Translations under genes and position numbers: made by a program
Source of the DNA: Geoglobus ahangari
GTDB taxonomy: Archaea > Halobacteriota > Archaeoglobi > Archaeoglobales > Archaeoglobaceae
NCBI RefSeq assembly: GCF_001006045.1
Contig: NZ_CP011267.1
Span: 1,674,001-1,738,000 of the forward strand
Reading direction: 5' to 3'
Length of the DNA: 64,000 nucleotides
Part shown: piece by piece, positions 7,965 through 15,690 of the stretch
Numbering within the stretch: the first letter of the stretch is position 1
Layout: the number at the start of each line of letters is the position of its first letter
The notes under the pieces: model-generated
The model's input: the letters and a program-made list of their open reading frames with translations, nothing else
What the model was told of the DNA's origin: nothing
Databases searched by the model: none

Positions 7965-8509
7965 TCCACATTTTTTGGCACCACTATTGCTCCGTCAGTG
8001 CCATCAACAACAGTCCCGTGACCGCTCCTGTAGAGCAGGACGGTCAGGGCGGATATCGCAGCATCCACCTCATCGTGATCCCTTAGCAGCATAGCATCAA
8101 CATACCTTTCCAGTTCTCTTTTTATTTCCTCCAAACCCTCTCTCCTCCTTTTGTTTGCGTGAGGGGCTAAGTTCAGTATGACCCTCGTGGCGTACGGGTA
8201 CACCTCGTAGACCTCCACACCCGCGCTCTCAAAGGCTTTTGCAAGCTCCATGCCTTTCAGAGCAACCTTCCTGAAGAACCCTGCACCAGACGGGAAGAGC
8301 CTGATGCCCATCTCAATCAGCTTCCTCTCGCACTCCCTGAAGGGGCCATTCTCGGGAAAAGAGAGGGGAGAGTCGATTCCCACCGCCTCAACACCCTCAT
8401 CTATCAGCCGGTAAGGGTCGTGAAAAACCCTCACACTCCTGCCGGAAATCAGGGCTGAGACCGATCGCTTCAGCCCCACATCTATCCCGCCAACCTTCAC
8501 ACCCACCAT
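7961..8509 (-). CDS. DUF429 family protein, predicted RNase H-fold nuclease
   Basis: This 182-residue protein has the DUF429 layout: GGIDVGLKRSVSALI as first strand with its Asp, VGIDSPLSFP as second acidic strand, and a C-terminal RDHDEVDAAISALTV helix carrying further acidic residues. Together they form the acidic triad expected for an RNase H-like fold. Family members are called predicted nucleases but have no confirmed substrate. It is transcribed alone, probably leaderless from ATG 8509, and overlaps the lipoprotein gene tail to tail by 4 nt. Confidence 0.78.
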   Translation of the reverse strand: MVGVKVGGIDVGLKRSVSALISGRSVRVFHDPYRLIDEGVEAVGIDSPLSFPENGPFRECERKLIEMGIRLFPSGAGFFRKVALKGMELAKAFESAGVEVYEVYPYATRVILNLAPHANKRRREGLEEIKRELERYVDAMLLRDHDEVDAAISALTVLLYRSGHGTVVDGTDGAIVVPKNVD

Positions 8510-8603
8510 TTCTCAGCCAAACTTAAAAATGCTGCTAAAGGGCTGCAAAATCCGAAATTCTGTGGGATAATGATTTTAAACCCATTCGACATTAGATGTA
8601 AAC

Positions 8604-9611
8604 ATGTTCCTGATACTGGATCCGATATACATGGTGCTGGCCGTGGCGGGATACATGGTAATGTTCCTGCTCGCAGGCTTCATAGCGCCGAAGGTAGCGG
8701 GCAGGGTCGCAGGGAGGTTTTCCCTGTACACCTCGATGCTCCTGCTCGCCCTGCTGATACTCAGCATAAGCGCGACAATACTCTACGTGATTCTGGTTTA
8801 CGCTGGCATCTCTGCAGGCTTTACAGGACTCATCGCGTTCCTCGTGATCATAAACTTCCTGATGTACCTCGCCTCCCCGTACATCATCAACATGATGTAC
8901 GGTGCAAAGCACAGTCCGGAGCTTCAGGCCATCGTCGATGAGGCGGCAATGAGGCTTGGTGAGAGGAGAAGGTTCAAGGCCATGCTCGTCCACTCACCGC
9001 CCAACGCCTTTGCCTACGGAAACTTCCTGACCGGAAAATTCGTCGCGGTCTCGGACTCTCTCGTGAGCATGCTGTCGAGGGACGAGCTTCTTGCAGTCGT
9101 TGGCCACGAGATCGGCCACCACAGACACAGAGACTCTGCGGTGATGCTCCTCCTCGGTTTGCTGCCGTCGGTGATTTTCTACCTTGGCTACGCGATGGTT
9201 CACTCCGCCCTCAGGGATGACAGGAACGGAAAGCAGCTGGCCATAATCGGGATCGCAGCAGTGATAGCAAGCTTCGTCGTTCAGATACTCGTGCTCGCGT
9301 TCAGCAGGCTGAGGGAGTACTACGCGGACACAGAAGGCGTGAGGGTTGCAGGAAAGCTCCCGATGCAGAGCTCACTCGCCAAGATCCACGCGTTCTACTT
9401 CAGGGCTCCGAGGGCGTATGCGGACATACAGGACAGCAGCTTCAAGACCCTCTTCATCTACGCGTTCGTTAATGCGGTGGCGAACCCGTACGTTTCGATG
9501 AGGGACATCGAGGCGCTCAAGAGGATGGAGGTATCCCCGCTGCAGGAGTTCATGTCCACACACCCGCCAATCCCGAAGAGGCTGAGGTTCATAGACTCCC
9601 TGCCGTACTGA
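8604..9611 (+). CDS. htpX: HtpX-like membrane zinc metalloprotease (M48)
   Basis: The 335-residue product has three or four hydrophobic segments before residue 100, the zinc-binding HEIGHH at residues 168-173, further membrane segments at about 180-200 and 215-235, and a downstream RLREYYADTEG stretch supplying the third ligand. HtpX proteases degrade misfolded membrane proteins with the active site facing the cytoplasm. It ends with the family-typical STHPPIPKRL. A TATA-like TTTTAAA at 8574-8580 lies about 26 nt upstream, so the mRNA is probably leaderless. Confidence 0.9.
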   Translation: MFLILDPIYMVLAVAGYMVMFLLAGFIAPKVAGRVAGRFSLYTSMLLLALLILSISATILYVILVYAGISAGFTGLIAFLVIINFLMYLASPYIINMMYGAKHSPELQAIVDEAAMRLGERRRFKAMLVHSPPNAFAYGNFLTGKFVAVSDSLVSMLSRDELLAVVGHEIGHHRHRDSAVMLLLGLLPSVIFYLGYAMVHSALRDDRNGKQLAIIGIAAVIASFVVQILVLAFSRLREYYADTEGVRVAGKLPMQSSLAKIHAFYFRAPRAYADIQDSSFKTLFIYAFVNAVANPYVSMRDIEALKRMEVSPLQEFMSTHPPIPKRLRFIDSLPY

Positions 9612-9647
9612 GGCACCATTTTTATACCTCCTTTCCCTTTTATTCTC

Positions 9648-10154
9648 ATGAACCCCGAGGCCCTGTACAGGATAAGCTACGGCCTCTACGTTGTTTCAAG
9701 CCACCTCGATGGCAGGCCGAACGGCCAGATCGCCAACACGGTCTTTCAGGTAACCTCAGACCCGGTCATGGTTGCAGCCTGTCTTAACAAGCAGAACCTC
9801 ACGCACGAGTATGTCTCAAAATCGGGAGTGTTCTCAGTCTCGGTTCTCGAGAAGCAGACGCCCATGGCGTTCATAGGCAGGTTCGGGTTCAGGAGCGGGA
9901 GGGACCTCGACAAGTTCGATGGAGTGGACTTCTTCTGGGGAAAGAGCGGTGCTCCGGTTGTGAGGGAGCATGCGATAGCTTACATCGAGGCGAGGGTTGT
10001 GGACAGGATGGATGTCAGAAGCCACACGCTGTTCGTCGGAGAGGTTGTCGAGGCGGAGGTGCTTGGCGGGGGAGAGCCTCTTACGTACGCGGACTACCAC
10101 TATCTGAAGAAGGGTAAAACTCCCCAAACCGCTACGGTTTACTTCAGGGACTGA
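9648..10154 (+). CDS. Flavin reductase-like (flavoredoxin) FMN-binding protein
   Basis: This 168-residue protein fits the flavin reductase domain family: an N-terminal GLYVVSSHLDGRPNGQIANTVFQVT, the NKQNLTHEYV region and a C-terminal TYADYHYLKKGKTP. Such proteins bind FMN and carry electrons or donate them to partner enzymes, as in flavoredoxin and the flavin domain of high-molecular-weight rubredoxin. No rubredoxin domain is attached. A TATA-like TTTTTATACC lies at 9618-9627, about 26 nt before the ATG. The last 16 nt overlap the convergent gene. Physiological partner unknown. Confidence 0.82.
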   Translation: MNPEALYRISYGLYVVSSHLDGRPNGQIANTVFQVTSDPVMVAACLNKQNLTHEYVSKSGVFSVSVLEKQTPMAFIGRFGFRSGRDLDKFDGVDFFWGKSGAPVVREHAIAYIEARVVDRMDVRSHTLFVGEVVEAEVLGGGEPLTYADYHYLKKGKTPQTATVYFRD

Positions 10155-10618
10155 TTTTTCAGTTGCTCGAGAATTTTCTGGATCTTTTCCCTATCCTTTG
10201 GTCTGTCGAGCAGCCTGTATGACTCAAGATGGTCATCGAGCCTTGAGAGTGGGACTGTAAGGTCACCGATTTTGACGTAAACTGGCCTGTCAAGCCTTTC
10301 CGTGAGATCCACAGCCCTGCCCTTCGCATGCACTCTCAGGCCACCCATCACCTCGACCCTCACACCCTCAACCTCGAAAATACTGTAGTGGGAGGAAAAC
10401 GCTCCGATCGAGCTATATCTCACAGGTTTGACCAGAAAATCGCTCAGGATCTCCTGAATTCTGTACGCGCCCTCTTCGTCGGTTATCAGATCAATGTCTT
10501 CCGGCTGGACATCAACACCCTGCAGGGCGAGGCTCAGGCTACCGCCAACGACCCACCTGATCCCTTTACCTCCTAACCTCTCACAAAGCACCTCGAGGGC
10601 CCTCAAAAATTTCTCCAC
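10139..10618 (-). CDS. Predicted nucleotidyltransferase-fold protein
   Basis: The 159-residue product has the nucleotidyltransferase signature WVVGGSLSLALQG followed by PEDIDLITD, the GGS...DxD pattern. The later YSIFEVEGVRVEVMGG segment could carry the third acidic residue. It resembles small stand-alone nucleotidyltransferases of the AbiEii/COG1708-like kind. It starts 1 nt after the end of the frameshifted radical-SAM gene and is probably co-transcribed with it. No antitoxin-like partner is visible, so a toxin role is not supported. Confidence 0.65.
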   Translation of the reverse strand: MEKFLRALEVLCERLGGKGIRWVVGGSLSLALQGVDVQPEDIDLITDEEGAYRIQEILSDFLVKPVRYSSIGAFSSHYSIFEVEGVRVEVMGGLRVHAKGRAVDLTERLDRPVYVKIGDLTVPLSRLDDHLESYRLLDRPKDREKIQKILEQLKNQSLK

Positions 10619-10619
10619 C

Positions 10620-11548
10620 CTACCACCCCAGAAGGTGCCTGTTGCCCAGGTGAACGTTCTTCAGGTGCCTTTTCGCAGCCCTCAGGCACTCGAGGACCTG
10701 CTCCCTCAGCGTCACAGGAAGGTCTGAGAGCCTGTAGTCAGGATGGAAGACGAGTAGCGAGTAGGGGATCTCGTCGTTTATGCTGGCGATGAGTTTCGCT
10801 ATGCCCTCCACCTCCTCCGCATCAACGTAGTAGGGTACGAGGAGGGTGGTTGCCGAGATCACCTCAGGGTACCTTTCGGCCAGAGCCTCGAAGTTCTTCA
10901 GAACGTTCCTGTTGCTCCATCCTGTGAGAATGAGGTGCAGGTCTTCGCTCCACGCCTTCAGGTCGAACTTCACTGTGCCTTTGCTCAGGCTGCTGATCTC
11001 TCCCGCCCTCATGGCCAGCCTCCTGCTGCCGTCTCCGTTCCACTCCCAGCAGATCATTGTGTCGGGCTTCCTCTCCAGAACCTCCTCGCTGAACCTCAGC
11101 GCGAAGGGCATCTGGGGCTCAGGAGACCCGCCAAAGTGGCATATACACCTGACTCTCGGGTCCAGCGCCGCCTTAACCGCGTCCTCAAGTTTCACGGCTG
11201 GAGCTCTCTCAACGTGCTTGTGCTCCCAGTTCTGGCAGTACAGGCAGTCGAAGTTGCAGCCGTAGTAGAAGACCGCGAGGTTGTAGCCCTCAAGCCTCGA
11301 GCCGTTGCAGAACCAGGAGTTGCAGCAGTTTGTTGGCAGCGGGCAGTTTCTGGGCTCACCCTTCCCCTAACACCGCACAGCCCCTCATCCGTCCCGCACC
11401 TGTTGGAGCAGAGGCTGCACTTGTTTCCTCCAATCGCGTCAAGGCCCTCGTGGATCTCTTTCGCCACCCAGCCGCTCGTCTTGGCACACCTCTGGCAGAC
11501 TGGAATTGTCCTTGAGGGCCTCGGGCCGGAGCAGATGATGCACTCCAC
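10620..11548 (-). pseudogene. Radical SAM protein (PFL-activase-like) split by a single-base frameshift
   Basis: The gene starts at GTG 11548 with a cysteine-rich N-terminus (CIICSGP, VCQRC, CSLCSNRCG). The reading frame then shifts near 11361-11370. The downstream frame gives NCPLPTNCCNSWFCNG, then GCNFDCLYCQN, the CxxxCxxC 4Fe-4S motif of radical SAM enzymes, and runs to 10620. Restoring one G to the G4 run (TTAGGGG to TTAGGGGG) joins the two parts into one product of about 309 residues. Read separately, the N-terminal part runs out of frame to 11192 and the C-terminal part could start only at GTG 11195, without the radical SAM cluster. It may be a true mutation, a sequencing error in a homopolymer, or a -1 slippery site. 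Confidence 0.8.
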
Positions 11549-11584
11549 AAAAATGCTGTGGCTTGAAAATAGAAAAAGGTTGGG

Positions 11585-12046
11585 CTACCTCTGTATGGGG
11601 CCAACGTCCTCGTAACCCTGCCTCTGCCCGGTTCCCGCCTGCTTCACGAGCCTCTCAGGATTCCTGATCAGGTCTACAGCGTTTCTCACGTGCTCTCTGA
11701 CCCTGTTCTCGGCGACCATGAGTAACGTCTTCTCATCCTCCGCCTCATCCTCGTGGATGGTGACGTCGATTATGTGTTTGTTCGTCATCAGCTCGGCGAT
11801 TATCTTCCCAACCGAGAGGGCGATGTAGCTCAGCGCGTCCTTCTCAGCCTTCCCGACCCATCCGAGGGTTATGACTATGTCGCACTCCTCCTCCTCTATG
11901 AGCCTCTTCGCCTCCACCGGCAAGTCCTTTATTCCCGGGACTGTTCTCCTTACATACTTCACTCCCGCGTAGTTCCTGAGTTCGTCTATGGCTATCGCAC
12001 CCATGTTTATCCTCGAGAAGGTTGTGTCCACGATGCCGATCTTCAT
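11585..12046 (-). CDS. ribC: Riboflavin synthase, archaeal type
   Basis: This 153-residue protein begins MKIGIVDTTFSRINMGAIA, characteristic of archaeal riboflavin synthase. That enzyme is homologous to lumazine synthase rather than to bacterial RibE, and it dismutates 6,7-dimethyl-8-ribityllumazine to riboflavin. ITLGWVGKAEKDALSY and VTIHEDEAEDEK are also family segments. The start overlaps the stop of the aminotransferase gene by 4 nt (ATGA), so the two are translationally coupled, although no metabolic link is obvious. Confidence 0.9.
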   Translation of the reverse strand: MKIGIVDTTFSRINMGAIAIDELRNYAGVKYVRRTVPGIKDLPVEAKRLIEEEECDIVITLGWVGKAEKDALSYIALSVGKIIAELMTNKHIIDVTIHEDEAEDEKTLLMVAENRVREHVRNAVDLIRNPERLVKQAGTGQRQGYEDVGPIQR

Positions 12047-13164
12047 CTCAGAGCCTCCATGGCCGCGTGAATTGCGGGTTTTACGGCACCTTTCCTGAGG
12101 AGGATCTCCTCAACCGCGGCGAGGGTTGCGAGGAGATCTCTCTTGTTGACGTTGCCCATGTGCCCTATCCTGAAGATCTTGCCCTTAAGGTGCTCCTGAC
12201 CTCCGGAGATCGTTATCCCGTACTCCTCCCTGAGCGTACCCCTGAGCTCCTTGTCACTCACCCCTTCAGGCATCCTTATGGCCGTGACGGTGTTGGAGTA
12301 CCGCGAGTGCTCATTCAGCTTCGGGAACAGCTCCAATCCAGCCTCTTCTGCCCACTTCCTCGTGGCGTTTGCGAGCTTTCTGTGCCTCGCGATCCTGTTC
12401 TCAAGCCCCTCCTCCTCGATTATCCTGAGAGCCTCTGCCAAGGCGAGGAAGAGCGGGACGGCTGGAGTGTACGGGGTCTGGTTGTCCTTCGCCTTCTTCA
12501 CGTAGGCCTTCAGGTCGAGATAGAACGGCACGTTCTCGTTGTAGAAGTCCCACGCCCTGTCGTTAACCGCTACAGCCGCGAGTCCGGGAGGAGCTCCGAG
12601 GCATTTCTGCGACCCCACCACGGCCACATCCACGCCCCAGTCGTCCATCCTAACCTCATCTCCACCAACGCTTGTGATTCCGTCCATTATGACGAGTGCG
12701 TCGTACTTCTTCGCTATTCTCGAGATCTCCTCAGCTGGATTGAGTATGCCCGTGGAGGTCTCGTTGTGGACGAATGCAACCGCCTCGCTCCCATTGGCGA
12801 GGGACTGCTCGACCCTCTCCAGATCTACGCTCTCCCCCCACTCGAACCTCAGGTGATCTACCTCAGTGTACCTCCTTGCTATCTTTGCAAACCTCTCGCC
12901 GAACTTCCCGTTGTCTATGCAGGTGATCCTCCTCACTTTGGAGAATGAAGCTATGGCGGCCTCCATCCCGGCTGTACCGCTGCCAGAGATGATCGCGACA
13001 TCTCCGTGAGTGCCGAAGAGTGGCTTTATTGCGTTTATGCAGTACTCAAAAACCTCCTCGAAGTCCTTGCTCCTGTGGCCTATCATCTGCTTGGCCATCG
13101 CGTTTATTATCCTCTCGTGCAGCTTTACCGGGCCCGGAATCATAAGCAAGCCATCAGGCTTCAT
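12043..13164 (-). CDS. Class V aminotransferase (alanine-glyoxylate/serine-pyruvate type)
   Basis: This 373-residue PLP enzyme opens with LLMIPGPVKLHERI, the family hallmark, and has the PLP-binding lysine in VVGSQKCLGAPPGLA. HNETSTGILNP and DGITSVGGDEV are further conserved blocks. Relatives use alanine, serine or phosphoserine-like donors with glyoxylate or pyruvate, and in some archaea also serve in cofactor or amino acid synthesis, so the substrate is open. The promoter (AGTATTTTAAC near 13187-13197) predicts a leaderless start at 13164. It is the first gene of an operon with ribC. Confidence 0.85.
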   Translation of the reverse strand: MKPDGLLMIPGPVKLHERIINAMAKQMIGHRSKDFEEVFEYCINAIKPLFGTHGDVAIISGSGTAGMEAAIASFSKVRRITCIDNGKFGERFAKIARRYTEVDHLRFEWGESVDLERVEQSLANGSEAVAFVHNETSTGILNPAEEISRIAKKYDALVIMDGITSVGGDEVRMDDWGVDVAVVGSQKCLGAPPGLAAVAVNDRAWDFYNENVPFYLDLKAYVKKAKDNQTPYTPAVPLFLALAEALRIIEEEGLENRIARHRKLANATRKWAEEAGLELFPKLNEHSRYSNTVTAIRMPEGVSDKELRGTLREEYGITISGGQEHLKGKIFRIGHMGNVNKRDLLATLAAVEEILLRKGAVKPAIHAAMEALR

Positions 13165-13236
13165 GCTTGGTGGTTAAAATGCCGCGTTAAAATACTTTTT
13201 GGCGAAAAATAGCATGTAAAATGGTATAGAAAATTT

Positions 13237-15102
13237 CTAATTATTCCTCATCCTCACTGCAGCGGAAACAAAGCCTCCGACGATCATCATCGCAGATCCG
13301 ATCCACACAAGGAAGATCAGCGGAATGAGGTGCACCTCGAGGAATATCTGGTTCTGCGAGAACCCGCTCATGGCAACGTAGTAGTCCTTAAAGGGCGTGC
13401 TGAGTATGTCAACACCGTTCACTACCCTGTCCTCACGCATCAGGTTGTAGAACTTCGTCGTCGGGGTTACCGTGCCCTTGTAAACCCCGTTCTCGTAGAT
13501 GTCTATCCTGGCAACGATGTCCACGCTCTCCGGTGTTGACACCTGGTCGAGTGAGACGAGCTCGAGCCTTATGTCTCCAAAGTGCTTTGAGTGTATGACG
13601 GCGCTCTCGTCGTGTATGCCGAGATGGACGTTCTGGTACACCTCGTCGTACATCCACGAGCCTGCAACACCAACAGAGATCAGGAGCACCCCGATGTGCA
13701 CGAGGTAGCCTCCAAGCTTTCTCGGATTTCTTGCGTCTGCAGGCTTGAACGTCATCAGGTGGCTGGTTATGGAGAACGCGGCAATTCCAGCGGCGAGTGC
13801 GACGAGAGGCATTCCGAGGACAAGATACGTTGCGGCAAGAGATGCAAGGCCAACAGGAGTTGCGACGATCAGAATCCTCTTTGTCCTCTCCGGACTGTAG
13901 ACCCAGCCCAGCGATATGCAGATGCCGAGAAGAAGCGTGAGAATTGCCGCGAGCGGCGTTTCCACCCTGTCATAGTACGCCCTGTCAATCGACACTCCCT
14001 CGAACACCGATGGGGTGAGCGTCCCAATGAGGACGGTCACGGTTGAGAGGATCAGCAGGAGGATGTTCAGGAAGACCGCGAAGTCCCTGCTCAGCAGCTC
14101 GTAACCCTCCTCGCTGAAGAAGTCCTTGCGCTTCGAGTACACGTAGAGAGCGAGCAGCCCGGCAGCGGCGATCAGGATCAGGTACAGCCACCCCTCCGGG
14201 TTCTCACCGAACGCGTGGACGCTCTCTATCACGCCGCTCCTCGTTATGAAAGTTGCGAGGACGACGAGCGCAAACGAGACGTAGGCGAGCCAGTAGTTCC
14301 ACCTCGAGAACTGGCGCTGCCTCATTATGCCGTGGAGCAGCCCAGTGACCGTGAGCCACGGGAGAAGCGAGGCGTTCTCCACGGGATCCCACGCCCAGAA
14401 CCCACCCCACCCGAGGGTTTTGTATGCCCACCACGCCCCGAGGAAGATTCCGATCGTCAGGAAAAGCCATGAAATCAGCGCCCAGAGCCTCGCCCTCAGG
14501 TGCCACCCCTCAGACTTCAGGTACGCGGAGGCGATGGCGAGGGCGAATGGAAGAGTTGCTCCAGCATAACCGAGAAAGACCGTGGGCGGGTGCAGGGCCA
14601 TCTCAGGAGTTCTCAGCAGCGGGTTGAGCCCGTAACCCTCATGCGGGAAGTACTCCCACCTGTAAAAGGGGTTTGAAAACGTCAGGAGAACAAGGAGGAA
14701 AAACGAGGCGACTCCGCTTGAGATCGCGAGCGTCATGGCGGAGAGCCTGTCCTTTTTTTCGACCTTCAGAAAGAGGACGTTGAGTATCGAGAGGAAGAGG
14801 ATCCAGAGGAGGAGGGAACCTTCCCTGCCGGCCCAGACGGCGCTTATCGTATAGGCGAGGTTCAGGTGTGTGTCTGAGTAGCTGTAGACGTACTTGACGT
14901 TGAAGTCCCTGACGATGAAGTAGTAGGTGAGGAGGAGGTAGGCCAGCGCGACGAGGACTGTGTACGCGTAAACCGTCCTCTCACCGTTCAGCGCGAGCCT
15001 TCTCGCTCGCTTTCCCTTCGAGGTGATGGAACCGTAAAAGCTGTAGGCAGAGTACACGCTGGCAACGAAGGCGAGAACTGCGAGCAGGTAGCCGATGTCC
15101 AT
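13237..15102 (-). CDS. ccmF: Cytochrome c heme lyase subunit CcmF
   Basis: This 621-residue polytopic membrane protein has about 14-15 hydrophobic segments and the tryptophan-rich heme-handling WWD motif GGFWAWDPVENASLLPW. YYFPHEGYGLNP-like and MALHPPTVFLGYAG segments precede it, both typical of CcmF/CcsA proteins. The C-terminal extracytoplasmic domain (about 450-590) and a last helix match CcmF. It receives heme from CcmE and attaches it to CxxCH motifs of c-type cytochromes. It overlaps the upstream ccmE by 1 nt. No ccmABC or thioredoxin-like partner lies in this window. Confidence 0.9.
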   Translation of the reverse strand: MDIGYLLAVLAFVASVYSAYSFYGSITSKGKRARRLALNGERTVYAYTVLVALAYLLLTYYFIVRDFNVKYVYSYSDTHLNLAYTISAVWAGREGSLLLWILFLSILNVLFLKVEKKDRLSAMTLAISSGVASFFLLVLLTFSNPFYRWEYFPHEGYGLNPLLRTPEMALHPPTVFLGYAGATLPFALAIASAYLKSEGWHLRARLWALISWLFLTIGIFLGAWWAYKTLGWGGFWAWDPVENASLLPWLTVTGLLHGIMRQRQFSRWNYWLAYVSFALVVLATFITRSGVIESVHAFGENPEGWLYLILIAAAGLLALYVYSKRKDFFSEEGYELLSRDFAVFLNILLLILSTVTVLIGTLTPSVFEGVSIDRAYYDRVETPLAAILTLLLGICISLGWVYSPERTKRILIVATPVGLASLAATYLVLGMPLVALAAGIAAFSITSHLMTFKPADARNPRKLGGYLVHIGVLLISVGVAGSWMYDEVYQNVHLGIHDESAVIHSKHFGDIRLELVSLDQVSTPESVDIVARIDIYENGVYKGTVTPTTKFYNLMREDRVVNGVDILSTPFKDYYVAMSGFSQNQIFLEVHLIPLIFLVWIGSAMMIVGGFVSAAVRMRNN

Positions 15103-15491
15103 CAGCTCACCTCTTTGTTCTCACCCACCTGGTACTTGCTCGGACACTTGAGCAAAAGCTCTTCGGCGTAAAACACACCGTCCCTGTAATCGCCCTTAAC
15201 AACAGCAGGAATCCCCTCCTGATAGTTTGAGACCGCGCCCGTGTACTTGACGACGATCGTGTTTTTACCGTCGGTGAGCTTGAACACCCTCGTGTTGTTC
15301 TCAAAGAAATACACGGTCGAGTTGGGAACTATCGTGCCGTTGACCTGAACGTTTTCAGCGTATCCCTTTTCCATCACCTGGGTTACCGTGAGATAGGGGC
15401 TTATGCCTTGGTTGAAAGACACTATAACGAGTATGGAAAACGCAATCAGCGATACGCCGATAAGGAGCTTTATTTTGCCGCTTTTGTCCAT
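15102..15491 (-). CDS. ccmE: Heme chaperone CcmE, CxxxY type
   Basis: I choose ATG 15491 (MDKSGKIKLL) because TTTATATTGA at 15511-15520 is placed for a leaderless start there. The open frame runs further upstream but would enter the sRNA gene. The 129-residue product has one N-terminal membrane helix (about 8-27), an OB-fold body and the C-terminal heme-binding motif CPSKY. The heme-binding residue is therefore Cys (CxxxY), not the HxxxY of E. coli CcmE; this variant is known in archaea and some deltaproteobacteria. It carries heme to the CcmF encoded next. Confidence 0.87.
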   Translation of the reverse strand: MDKSGKIKLLIGVSLIAFSILVIVSFNQGISPYLTVTQVMEKGYAENVQVNGTIVPNSTVYFFENNTRVFKLTDGKNTIVVKYTGAVSNYQEGIPAVVKGDYRDGVFYAEELLLKCPSKYQVGENKEVS

Positions 15492-15545
15492 GGTATTTAC
15501 TGTGTTACTGTCAATATAAAGCTTTTTCATAACTATTAAGCATTT

Positions 15546-15612
15546 AAGATGGCTCAGCACTCAAGACCCTCATCATCGCTTTCAGCGGGGCCCTTTCATC
15601 ATCGCCACCAGA
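15546..15612 (-). ncRNA. C/D box sRNA, predicted guide for 2'-O-methylation of tRNA-Leu(CAA) C34
   Basis: Reading the minus strand, all elements are present in order. They are C box ATGATGA (15602-15596), a 10-nt guide AAGGGCCCCG, D' box CTGA (15585-15582), a 5-nt spacer, C' box ATGATGA (15576-15570), a 12-nt guide GGGTCTTGAGTG, and D box CTGA (15557-15554). GGTGGC before C pairs with GCCATC after D, giving a terminal stem. A TATA-like TTTTAAATAG at 15629-15638 predicts transcription from about 15608. The D guide is complementary to ACUCAAGAUCC, as expected in the anticodon loop of archaeal tRNA-Leu(CAA); the nucleotide opposite position N+5 is wobble C34. I could not place the D' target. It lies directly upstream of ccmE on the same strand. 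Confidence 0.85.
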
Positions 15613-15663
15613 ATCTTCTGAGCATGGCTATTTAAAAGATGCCGTCAAAAGCCAGAAAAATTT

Positions 15664-15681
15664 ATAACATTTAATTGTTAT
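15664..15681. promoter_or_regulatory. Perfect inverted repeat between TATA box and start of the DUF22 gene
   Basis: ATAACA-TTTAAT-TGTTAT has 6-bp perfect arms. It follows the TATA-like AAATTTATAA (15658-15667) and ends 10 nt before ATG 15691. A protein bound there would block transcription, so this looks like an operator. The regulator is unknown. Confidence 0.45.
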
Positions 15682-15690
15682 GAATACATC

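Noticed and set aside
10139-10618. Toxin-antitoxin module with the nucleotidyltransferase
   Set aside because: No small partner gene of the MntA/HepT or AbiE type is adjacent; the neighbour is the radical SAM gene.
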